The translations under genes and the position numbers were made by a program. Shown here in pieces: positions 8,901 through 15,417 of a stretch of 15,417 nt of DNA. Source of the stretch: Candidatus Zixiibacteriota bacterium (GTDB lineage Bacteria; Zixibacteria; MSB-5A5; SM1-73); NCBI GenBank assembly GCA_023129805.1, contig JAGMBK010000031.1:1-15417 (forward strand). Direction: 5' to 3'. Numbering within the stretch: the stretch's first letter is position 1; every line of letters starts with the position of its first letter. The notes under the pieces were generated by a model. That model was not told the DNA's origin, ran no database searches, and worked only from the letters and a program-made list of their open reading frames with translations.

Positions 8901-9152
8901 GCCGGCCTTTCTTTCCACCTTAAATCCGCGCATGGTTTTGTAACGGCAGACTAAGTCTTTTATAGTGCGGGAGATCACGTGGTGAATCCCCGGTCTCCCA
9001 TTGGCAGTGGGAGGTCCCTCGTAGAACACAAAATCGGGAGCATCCTTTCGGATCTGGATGCTTTTATGGAAAATATTCCCCCTATCCCAGAAATCAAGTA
9101 TCCTTTTTTCCATCTCCGGGTAGTTGAAATCTTCTTTGATCTCTTTATACAT
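5991..9152 (-). CDS. ileS: Isoleucyl-tRNA synthetase, type 2 (IleRS2)
   Basis: Charges tRNA-Ile with isoleucine. The open frame reaches a TTG at 9164, but the ATG at 9152 (residue 5 of the longer frame) is the better start, with AAGGA upstream; it gives 1053 residues. In long-frame numbering, YEGPPTANGRP (48-58) leads into GIHH (59-62) where HIGH is expected. The second ATP motif is KMHKS (602-606). The segment LSRERFWGTPLNIW and absence of a C-terminal zinc ribbon mark the eukaryote-like type 2. CPRCG and further Cys pairs (CWRC, CDKC, CPHC) are present, as is the large editing domain between the catalytic halves. The GxHH form has been reported for type 2 enzymes with very high mupirocin resistance. 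It is followed 13 nt later by the TraR/DksA gene, in an operon-like block. Confidence 0.95.
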   Translation of the reverse strand: MYKEIKEDFNYPEMEKRILDFWDRGNIFHKSIQIRKDAPDFVFYEGPPTANGRPGIHHVISRTIKDLVCRYKTMRGFKVERKAGWDTHGLPVEIEVEKELGLDSKAKIEKFGIDKFNAQCQRSVFRYKKEWDELTRRIGYWLDLESAYITCSNEYIESVWWILSQFWEKGLIYQGHRIVPYCPRCGTPLSSHEVAQGYEEVSDPSVYVKMKLEGKPNTYFLVWTTTPWTLISNVALAVGEDLDYVKVEHQGEELILARALLDQALEGEYQIKDEFKGKDLEKLRYEPLYTFAVTDRSKAFYVISGDFVSVEEGTGIVHIAPAFGQDDYEVGQKYGLPVVQPVDVKGEFTSEVTPWKGVFVKDADEGIMEDLKKRNLLYKKGEYVHTYPFCWRCNSPLIYYARKSWYIRTTAYKDKLLENNKKINWYPPEIGSKRFGEWLENNVDWALSRERFWGTPLNIWICDKCGEKKSVPSIEELLDSAVQDEFLASFKKDVNLHKPMIDQITLRCPHCNGVMHRTPEVIDCWFDSGSMPYAQWHYPFEHKDDFKGKFPCEFISEAVDQTRGWFYSLLAISTFLSDQSAYKNVIVIELIQDEDGAKMHKSKGNVIDPWEVLNVQGADALRWYMLWVSQPWLPTRIDKKAITEVERKFLSTLRNTYSFFALYANIDGFDPSKHKISVEERTDLDRWIISRLNSLIGEVTYALDHYDLTRAARQIQDFVIEDLSNWYVRRSRRRFWQSKETKDKISAYLSLWECLVGVCKLIAPYTPFIAEELYRELCAKIDPEFPESVHLNEFPEAVKKYVDKRLEQKMNSLRRIVILGRAARSRAQIKIRQPLGEMLVALPKGESEEDLESLFGLIKEELNVKNISFWEPGMFLIFFSARPNFSRLGPKWGKKANQVTERIKSLGQDELKKFKDEGKLKIDLDGESLELKPEDMEITEKEKEGWVVESGNEYKVALSTILTEELKDEGFARELVNKIQNMRKAAGFEVMDRIKADIKTTPRLNQAIKAFEDYIKKETLSEKLSLSGAKGERTEEWDINGEKAKISIERVRS

Positions 9153-9212
9153 AGCTGATCTCAATCCTTGGTTGAAAATTAATAATGTGCTCCTTCGCTT
9201 TTTCTCTTTTCT

Positions 9213-9236
9213 TTGAACTTTAAACTTTAAACTTTC
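9213..9236 (-). repeat. Short tandem repeat, AAAGTTT units
   Basis: On the minus strand three near-identical 7-mers (AAAGTTT, AAAGTTT, AAAGTTC) follow one another, starting at the last codons of the PNP remnant. This probably arose by slippage. No function is evident. Confidence 0.55.
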
Positions 9237-9292
9237 ATCTCCTCTATCACCCGGCTCATGATATTCTTCAAAAGCAGCCCCGATCGGGCGGC
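9227..9292 (-). pseudogene. Displaced duplicate of the PNP gene 3' end
   Basis: These 66 bases match the last 21 codons plus stop of the PNP gene (9959-10024) at 60 of 66 positions, offset 732. The differences are at 9230, 9239, 9255, 9276, 9279 and 9286. The frame is open and reads [25 protein letters not shown], against [25 protein letters not shown] in the intact gene. Three of the six differences are silent and one is Thr to Ser, so most of the divergence looks as if it occurred under coding constraint. Upstream of 9292 the similarity stops abruptly. It lies between the DUF5615 gene and ileS, where the end of PNP would be if the intervening pair were absent. Confidence 0.85.
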
Positions 9293-9310
9293 AGTGTTTT
9301 TTCTGAATAA

Positions 9311-10804
<1,494 letters not shown>

Positions 10805-10834
10805 TTCAACATCCTCACAAAGCTTTCAGGGTTC

Positions 10835-11365
10835 TTAAAGATTACGTTTCTTATCTGAGTTTGATTTAAATTGACCATAGCTTCCAGCTAACTGGAGTTC
10901 TTCTTTATACGATTGATCTTCCTTCTCCATTGATTCCAAAACCTTCAGGTGAGTCTCAAGCATCGATCGCAATCGGATTATGTATTCCTTCTTAAGATTA
11001 TTTAGATCAGCTATCTGCTTTTTTAATCCAGAGAGAACATTATAGCTTTCTTCCATCTTCCTTTCGGCTTTTATCTGAGTCTCTCTCATCAAAAGCTGAG
11101 CCTCTTTTTCTGCATTCTGTCTGATCTCCTCAGCTGACTTCTGAGCGGTCAAAAGTGCCTGTTTGAGGTTCCCCTCCAGGTCTTTATATCCCGTGAGAGT
11201 CGATTCCACCGAAGAGAGCTTTTCTTTCAACTGGCTGTTCTCCTTGACCTGATCCTCCAGGGTTGAGCATACCATTTCCAGAAAAGCATCCACCTCAGAG
11301 GGATCATATCCTCTGAAAGATTTGCCAAATTTTTGATTTTTGATATCTACCGGTGTGATTTTCAA
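10835..11365 (-). CDS. divIVA: DivIVA-domain coiled-coil protein
   Basis: A 176-residue protein. The N-terminal DivIVA domain, MKITPVDIKNQKF followed by GKSFRGYDPSEVDAFLEMV (about 1-34), is the membrane-curvature-binding part of this family. A long charged coiled coil follows (about 34-165), and a short unstructured tail ends the protein. DivIVA-type proteins mark cell poles or septa and recruit partners in division or growth. The start is TTG at 11365, supported by GGAGG 6 nt upstream (complement of plus-strand 11372-11376) and by the usual family N-terminus. It lies between yggT and PNP, the divIVA position of the conserved Firmicutes cluster. The precise role in this organism is inference; the coiled coil is less specific than the N-terminal domain. 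Confidence 0.85.
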   Translation of the reverse strand: MKITPVDIKNQKFGKSFRGYDPSEVDAFLEMVCSTLEDQVKENSQLKEKLSSVESTLTGYKDLEGNLKQALLTAQKSAEEIRQNAEKEAQLLMRETQIKAERKMEESYNVLSGLKKQIADLNNLKKEYIIRLRSMLETHLKVLESMEKEDQSYKEELQLAGSYGQFKSNSDKKRNL

Positions 11366-11445
11366 GTTTTGCCTCCAGATTTAATCTGCATTTTTTGACT
11401 CTATTATCGGCAATAAGATATAAACATTACCCTGCGATCTGACAA

Positions 11446-11742
11446 TTATTTCAAACCTGCACCTATATCATAAAGAGTTGATACCAAAAAATATTTAATA
11501 AACAAAAGTCCAAAGATGGCAATTATCGGCGATAGATCCAATCCCACTCCGCCGCCCAGAGGGAGCAGTCGTCTGATGCGCTCAAGGACTGGATCGGTGA
11601 TCTTGGTCAAAAACACAATTCCCGGACTATACGGATTCGGGTTAAACCAGGATAGAATTGCCCGGATGATAATGATAATCACATAAAGACTTATAGCCAG
11701 ATCCAGAAGTTTGGCAATGGCAAAGACTAAATTGGCTAACAC
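11446..11742 (-). CDS. yggT: YggT-family membrane protein
   Basis: A 98-residue integral membrane protein of the YggT family. A first hydrophobic segment (about 8-30, AISLYVIIIIIRAILSWF) is followed by NPNPYSP and the conserved amphipathic stretch LTKITDPVLERIRRLLP, then a glycine-rich turn and a second segment (about 66-92, LDLSPIIAIFGLLFIKYFL). Family members are small and linked to envelope or division functions; their mechanism is not settled. The start is GTG at 11742 with AGGAG upstream. It begins 20 nt after the yggS stop, the usual yggS-yggT order, and the divIVA-like gene follows after 80 nt. Confidence 0.9.
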   Translation of the reverse strand: MLANLVFAIAKLLDLAISLYVIIIIIRAILSWFNPNPYSPGIVFLTKITDPVLERIRRLLPLGGGVGLDLSPIIAIFGLLFIKYFLVSTLYDIGAGLK

Positions 11743-11762
11743 AGATAATCTCCTGTTTTCGA

Positions 11763-12452
11763 CTATCTTCTGGGACCAAATATTCCGGTGCCGACCCGAA
11801 CCATATTGGAGCCTTCCTCTATGGCAACCTCGAAGTCGCTGGTCATTCCCATAGAAAGATACCGCATCTCAACGTTGGGTATGTTCGCACACTTTATCTC
11901 TTCAAAAAGGATATTCAATTTCTTAAAGCAGGGCCGGGTATCCTCGGGATTGTCGGAGAAGAGTCCTATGGTCATCAAGCCTTTGATCTTAATACCCTCA
12001 AATTTCGAGATAGTTTCAATTAAAGACGAGACTTGTTCAGGCTCCACCCCAAACTTGGTCTCTTCTCCGGAAGTATTCACCTCCACCAGCACGTCCATCA
12101 CCTTTCCTTTCTGAAGGGCTCTTCTGGAGATCTCCTCCGCAATACGTGCGCTGTCCACTGACTGAATGAGGTCAAAAAGTTCTACCGCTTTTTTGGCTTT
12201 ATTGGTCTGAAGATGTCCCACCAGATGTTTTTCCACATTTTCGTTTATCTGTTTGAACTTTGCCTCTGCCTCTTGAACCCGATTTTCCCCGATGGTCTCT
12301 ATTCCACCCCGAATCGCCTCATTTACCCTTTCTGCCTCCACGGTTTTGGTTACCACCACCAGCTTTACCTCGTCCGCTCCCCTGCCGCTTTTTTGTGCCG
12401 CCTTCTCTATGCGGGATCGAATGTCTTTGATGTTTTGTTCTATCCCTGACAT
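11763..12452 (-). CDS. yggS: PLP-binding homeostasis protein, YggS/PLPBP family
   Basis: A fold-type III PLP-binding protein without known catalysis, involved in PLP and amino-acid homeostasis. The open frame reaches a TTG at 12461, but the ATG at 12452 is preferred; it gives 229 residues. PLP is bound through the lysine of VVVTKT (K39 in long-frame numbering). Other family motifs are GENRVQEAEAK, HLVGHLQTNKAK, LVEVNTSGEETKFGVEP, GLMTIG, and LSMGMTSDFEVAIEEGSNMVRVGTGIFG at the phosphate-binding end. No clear ribosome binding site is visible, and a candidate promoter ends about 16 nt upstream, so the leader may be very short. It heads the yggS-yggT-divIVA-PNP block. Confidence 0.93.
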   Translation of the reverse strand: MSGIEQNIKDIRSRIEKAAQKSGRGADEVKLVVVTKTVEAERVNEAIRGGIETIGENRVQEAEAKFKQINENVEKHLVGHLQTNKAKKAVELFDLIQSVDSARIAEEISRRALQKGKVMDVLVEVNTSGEETKFGVEPEQVSSLIETISKFEGIKIKGLMTIGLFSDNPEDTRPCFKKLNILFEEIKCANIPNVEMRYLSMGMTSDFEVAIEEGSNMVRVGTGIFGPRR

Positions 12453-12467
12453 TTTTTTCAACCGAAT

Positions 12468-12495
12468 ATAATACCAACATCCCCAGAAAAAGCAA
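12468..12495 (-). promoter_or_regulatory. Candidate promoter of the yggS block
   Basis: On the minus strand TTGCTT (complement of 12490-12495) and TATTAT (complement of 12468-12473) are separated by 16 nt. This lies just downstream of the mtaB terminator, where a new promoter would be needed. The start of transcription would fall about 9 nt before the yggS ATG, giving a nearly leaderless message. The -35 match is weak (3 of 6). Confidence 0.3.
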
Positions 12496-12531
12496 CAATT
12501 TTCTTATGTTATTTGGAGACTGCTGAATAGC

Positions 12532-12585
12532 GGTAGGCGCCCATTTGGGCGAAAAAAACGCCCCGCCTTTGGCGGGGCGGCTACC
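12532..12585. repeat. Paired hairpins enclosed by an outer stem
   Basis: GGTAG (12532-12536) and CTACC (12581-12585) can pair around two inner hairpins: CGCCC-ATTT-GGGCG (12538-12551) and CGCCCCGCC-TTT-GGCGGGGCG (12559-12579). The architecture resembles a REP/BIME-like element, one arm of which doubles as the mtaB terminator. Confidence 0.55.
12552..12579 (-). terminator. Rho-independent terminator of mtaB
   Basis: On the minus strand CGCCCCGCC-AAA-GGCGGGGCG, a perfect 9-bp GC stem with a 3-nt loop, is followed directly by seven T. It lies 17 nt after the mtaB stop. This is the clearest terminator in the window and separates mtaB transcription from the yggS block. Confidence 0.85.
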
Positions 12586-12596
12586 AAGAGAGCCTT

Positions 12597-13880
12597 TCAT
12601 TGTACCTGTGGTTTTCCCAACAGCTTGTTTTCGTGCCTGTCGATGATGTGAACAGGTATGATTCTGTTTTTCGCAGAATCTTCTCCATCCAAGAGCACAC
12701 GAATATAATTGTCCGAAAGCCCGGTTAGCATACCTGTCTTTCTGTCTCTTCGGTTTTCGATCAATACCTCTAACTTTTTCCCAATAAAATGGTCAATATA
12801 CCCTCTCCATTTCTCTTTTCCTAAAGAGTGCAGAATCTCACTTCTCTTATGAATCACCTGCGGCGGAATTTTATCCGGCATTGCGGTTGCTTCGGTTCCC
12901 TTTCTATCCGAGTAGCTGAAGACATGCAGATAACTTATGGGAGATGAGGTGATAAACTGACGGGTGTTTTCAAACTGATTATCTTTTTCACCCGGAAAGC
13001 CGACGATAACATCCGCACCGATCATCACATCAGGGACGGCTTGGCTTATCTTGTTTACCAGCACACGATATTCTTCTGTGGAGTAATCTCTTTTCATTCT
13101 CGAGAGTACAAAATCATCCCCGCTCTGGAGAGGAATATGTAGGTGTGTGCAAATTCTGTTTGATTTGGAGACAAAATCAATCAATTGGTCTGAAAACTCT
13201 TTTGGATCTATGGAGCTATATCTTATCCTTTCCACTTTTGTCTCGGTCAAAATTCTCTCAGAAAGCTCGACTAAGCCCAAACCATCTTGGTCATATCTGC
13301 CAATGTGCACTCCGGTTAAGACCACCTCTTTATATCCATTTTCCACCAGATCATTGATCTCCGAGATGATCTGCTCAACCTCTCTGCTTCTCTCTTTGCC
13401 CCGGGCAAAGGGAACCACGCAGTAGGCGCAGTTTTTTTCGCATCCATCCTGAATTTTCACCAGCGCACGGGTATGCTTTGCCAGACCCTTAACACTGAAG
13501 CCAAAGAATAGATCGTCACTCTCCTTGCCCCTTGACTCTTGCCCCATGAGGTGGGCGATGAGGGAGGGGAGCTTTCCCTTCTCCTCTTGCGTTACCACCA
13601 TGCTCACACCGGGCAAGCTTTGAAGGAATTCTTTTTCGAGTTGGGCGTAGCAGCCGGTGACGATGATTTTGGCATCGGGTGATTTTCTCCTTGCCCGATA
13701 GATAGCCTGGCGCGAGCTGCGATCGCTCTCACCCGTCACAGTGCAGGTGTTGATTACGTAGACATCTGCCTTCTCCCTGAAATCCACCCGCTCAAAGCCG
13801 AAAGCCTTTAGCTTCTCAGCGATGGCTTCAGTCTCGTATTGATTAACCTTGCAGCCTATGGTGAACAATGCTACTTTCAT
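12597..13880 (-). CDS. mtaB: tRNA t6A37 methylthiotransferase MtaB
   Basis: A 427-residue radical SAM enzyme that adds a methylthio group to t6A37 of tRNAs, giving ms2t6A. The UPF0004 N-terminal domain has the MtaB signature FTIGCKVNQYET (C10) with C46 (INTCTV) and C77 (VTGCY), which bind the auxiliary 4Fe-4S cluster. The radical SAM cluster is C147-x3-C151-x2-C154 in IQDGCEKNCAYCVVPFARG. HIPLQSGDD and the C-terminal TRAM-like segment (about 365-420) are present. Length is normal. GCKVNQYE distinguishes it from MiaB and RimO. The ATG is preceded by a weak GGGAA. It ends at a strong terminator and is divergent from the HD-like gene at 13981. Confidence 0.93.
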   Translation of the reverse strand: MKVALFTIGCKVNQYETEAIAEKLKAFGFERVDFREKADVYVINTCTVTGESDRSSRQAIYRARRKSPDAKIIVTGCYAQLEKEFLQSLPGVSMVVTQEEKGKLPSLIAHLMGQESRGKESDDLFFGFSVKGLAKHTRALVKIQDGCEKNCAYCVVPFARGKERSREVEQIISEINDLVENGYKEVVLTGVHIGRYDQDGLGLVELSERILTETKVERIRYSSIDPKEFSDQLIDFVSKSNRICTHLHIPLQSGDDFVLSRMKRDYSTEEYRVLVNKISQAVPDVMIGADVIVGFPGEKDNQFENTRQFITSSPISYLHVFSYSDRKGTEATAMPDKIPPQVIHKRSEILHSLGKEKWRGYIDHFIGKKLEVLIENRRDRKTGMLTGLSDNYIRVLLDGEDSAKNRIIPVHIIDRHENKLLGKPQVQ

Positions 13881-13980
13881 TTAATTATCATTCCCATGTT
13901 TTTCAAAACTTGCAATACTGATACGACAAACTCATGGGATGAAACAACCCGACTGCAGGTGAACGAAGACGCATCATTAT

Positions 13981-14514
13981 GTGCCTTTTTGTAATTTTAA
14001 GCCAATCGTGGAGTTACTATCCAAGAAGAACAAAGGGTATGCACAAGATATTTTCCATAGGCTATTTACAAGAAATCTGTTTAAGAGAATATATTCTATT
14101 AACATGAAGCAATTGTCACGGTATATAAAGGCACCTCTTAAAAGGAAGATTTTCGATCTAGATTTATCTGAAAATAGAAAACTCAAGAGAAAGATAGAGA
14201 CTATGGTTGCAAAAGTGCTTAAAATAGAACCAAAAGAATACGTGATTGCCAATTCTATAAAGATAAAATCCGTTCGAGTAATGTCTCGAGACTCGGAAGG
14301 GGCAGTCGCCGTAGAAAAAAAGGACGGAAGAATATCCAACTTCGAACAAGAATCGACTATATTCCGATCTATCGACGAATCGCTAACGGATGTTGATTTT
14401 GAGGTCTACGCGCCTGTCGAGTATAAGGATGAACGAGACAAAAACCAGAGATTAGAGAACTACAGAAAAGAGATACAACATATATTAAGAAACTTAAAGG
14501 AGGATAAGGTATGA
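13981..14514 (+). CDS. Probable 5'-truncated HD-superfamily phosphohydrolase (C-terminal part)
   Basis: A 177-residue frame from a GTG without ribosome binding site; an in-frame stop at 13960-13962 blocks any upstream extension. The stretch KKNKGYAQDIFHRLFTRNLFKRIYSI (about 16-41) resembles the segment that follows the HD core in COG1078-type phosphohydrolases (such as B. subtilis YwfO). The rest is a charged C-terminal domain. No HD motif is present, and only about 100 bp separate it from mtaB, so the N-terminal catalytic half appears to be missing. Its stop overlaps the next start (ATGA), as in an intact operon. It may be a decayed gene or a small protein of unrelated function. The coding call is fair; the family assignment is tentative. 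The region is visibly more AT-rich than the block to its left. Confidence 0.55.
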   Translation: MPFCNFKPIVELLSKKNKGYAQDIFHRLFTRNLFKRIYSINMKQLSRYIKAPLKRKIFDLDLSENRKLKRKIETMVAKVLKIEPKEYVIANSIKIKSVRVMSRDSEGAVAVEKKDGRISNFEQESTIFRSIDESLTDVDFEVYAPVEYKDERDKNQRLENYRKEIQHILRNLKEDKV

Positions 14515-15071
14515 AATTGAAACTAAGAGACATTTTACTAATGCTTCTAAAAGCGTCAGGCGAGAGGATTTCCGGAAAGACTAAAATTCAGAAAGAGTGT
14601 TACCTACTATCGCAAAAGCTGCATAAGAATTTTCAATTCCGCGCCCACTATTATGGACCTTATTCGCCAGTTGTAAATGATTCACTTAGTGAACTCGTTG
14701 GCATAGGGTTTGTAGAAGAGAAAAAACTGCCTTGGGGTGTAGACAACAAGGGCTTTGAGGCGGTGCGTTATGATTATGAGTTAACTAAAGAGGGCAAGGA
14801 GATGGCTAATCTCCTAAAGCGTGCGGATCGCCAAACATATAGGCAAATAAAAAATCTTGTGAAGACTCTTGAACAACTGAACGATCCCGACTATATGCAG
14901 TTGTCTGCTGCCTCTAAGGCGTATTTCATTCTTAGAAATGAAGGTAAAAAAATGACATCGGAAGAAATAAAGCAAAAAGCAAAAGACTTCAATTGGAATC
15001 TTAAGGGATCCGATATCCATAAGGCGGTCGAAATATTGGAACAACTCGCAATGATCAGAGATCAGTGTTAA
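14511..15071 (+). CDS. YwgA-like uncharacterised protein
   Basis: A 186-residue soluble protein. The N-terminal part has ISGKTKIQKECYLLSQKL (about 20-37), then HYYGPYSPVVNDSLSELVGIGFVEEK (about 45-70), a pattern seen in YwgA-family and SocA/Panacea-like proteins. The second half (about 100-186) is helical, with KMTSEEIKQKAKDF and a further winged-helix-like ending. The function of the family is not established; related domains serve as antitoxins or DNA-binding regulators. The ATG at 14511 has an ideal site, AAAGGAGG at 14496-14503, and overlaps the TGA of the preceding gene. From memory, ywgA lies beside the HD phosphohydrolase gene ywfO in B. subtilis, which supports reading this as the same pair with a damaged first gene. 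Confidence 0.75.
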   Translation: MKLKLRDILLMLLKASGERISGKTKIQKECYLLSQKLHKNFQFRAHYYGPYSPVVNDSLSELVGIGFVEEKKLPWGVDNKGFEAVRYDYELTKEGKEMANLLKRADRQTYRQIKNLVKTLEQLNDPDYMQLSAASKAYFILRNEGKKMTSEEIKQKAKDFNWNLKGSDIHKAVEILEQLAMIRDQC

Positions 15072-15236
15072 ATATTTTCTTACATTGAAGATATAGCGTG
15101 TTTACCTATAATCCCGCTTCCTTCGTTTTGTCTTGAATCTTCTTCTATCCTACAGCATGTCCGAATCGATCCCTTTTCCGATCGGATGAATGCGACCTCT
15201 GCACCCTTTTCCGTTGACAAGCCCACTTTGTCAATT

Positions 15237-15347
15237 TATTATTCAATTGAGCTTGTACGTCTGTCTGGATGAGCCAGTGGGGGCAATTCATGAATTGCCC
15301 CTACAAATTTCGACTTTCTTAACATATTATTCAATTGCGCTTGTTCG
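15237..15347. repeat. Direct repeats flanking the palindrome
   Basis: TATTATTCAATTG starts a 23-nt sequence at 15237-15259 that recurs at 15325-15347 with 21 of 23 identical (differences at 15250 and 15257). The copies are 88 nt apart and bracket the palindrome at 15280-15301. The 88-nt spacing could reflect a duplication or insertion of the palindromic unit. Confidence 0.65.
15280..15301. repeat. 22-bp perfect palindrome (REP-like)
   Basis: GGGGCAATTCA followed by its exact complement. There is no T-run on either side that would make it a standard terminator for the YwgA-like gene, and it is over 200 nt downstream. Sequences of this kind are known as dispersed palindromic repeats in several uncultured bacterial lineages; only this copy is in the window. 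Confidence 0.7.
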
Positions 15348-15417
15348 AGTGCCGATTAATTCTATAATAGAGGGAAAAAGGCTTTGGATATAGAAAGCAA
15401 AATCTCCTCCCGTTTGA

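Larger units (their letters stand above)
15072..15417. other. Intergenic region with palindrome and direct repeats (no gene)
   Basis: No gene is supported. The open frame at 15190-15393 has no ribosome binding site and reads VGAIHELPLQI through the palindrome, which is an artefact of the repeat. A 10-mer CCCTTTTCCG occurs at 15171-15180 and again at 15204-15213. The palindrome and a pair of 23-nt repeats are listed separately. Confidence 0.6.

Noticed and set aside
12319..12600. 93-residue minus-strand frame between mtaB and yggS
   Set aside because: It reads through the mtaB terminator and then out of frame through the yggS N-terminus; composition is low-complexity Gly/Lys/Arg, typical of a shadow.
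15190..15393. 67-residue plus-strand frame with VGAIHELPLQI
   Set aside because: Produced by the palindromic repeat, without ribosome binding site or recognisable domain.

Overview
The window is a bacterial chromosome segment, probably from an uncultured lineage of the FCB superphylum (Zixibacteria-like). That assignment is an inference. It rests on a large secreted protein ending in a paired dockerin-like module (GDANRDGQIDLGDVVYLINYLF), on many intergenic palindromes, and on a conserved housekeeping gene order. No rRNA, tRNA, CRISPR array, transposase or integrase was recognised.

Layout. 1-249 is non-coding. 250-783 (+) encodes a four-helix membrane protein with two Cys clusters. 784-1110 is a convergent intergenic region with a terminator-like hairpin and a second inverted repeat. 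1111-3765 (-) encodes an 884-residue secreted multidomain protein (propeller-type repeats, Fn3, lipase-like hydrolase, PPC-like, dockerin). 3766-3988 carries its probable promoter and a run of four palindromes that ends over the rluD stop codon. From 13880 down to 3989 everything lies on the minus strand, in transcription order: mtaB, terminator, yggS, yggT, divIVA-like, purine nucleoside phosphorylase (PNP), a DUF433/DUF5615 pair, ileS (type 2), a TraR/DksA zinc-finger gene, lspA, rluD. This resembles the cluster downstream of the division genes in Firmicutes (ylmE-sepF-ylmG-ylmH-divIVA-ileS-lspA-rluD), with PNP present and sepF/ylmH absent. From 13981 to 15071 (+) is an AT-rich pair: what looks like the C-terminal part of an HD-domain phosphohydrolase, then a YwgA-like protein. 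15072-15417 holds a 22-bp perfect palindrome and flanking direct repeats.

Most notable: the DUF433/DUF5615 toxin-antitoxin-like pair sits between two copies of the 3' end of the PNP gene (9227-9292 and 9959-10024, 60 of 66 bases identical, offset exactly 732 bp). The downstream copy keeps the reading frame and stop codon. This is what insertion of a cassette at the 3' end of a gene, with that end restored, would look like. Other points are an IleRS with GIHH in place of HIGH (a change associated with strong mupirocin resistance), a PNP with Asp at the base-recognition position that is Asn in inosine/guanosine enzymes, and the dense intergenic palindromes.

Functionally the minus-strand block combines tRNA modification (mtaB), tRNA charging (ileS), rRNA modification (rluD), PLP homeostasis (yggS), envelope and division functions (yggT, divIVA, lspA) and purine salvage (PNP).
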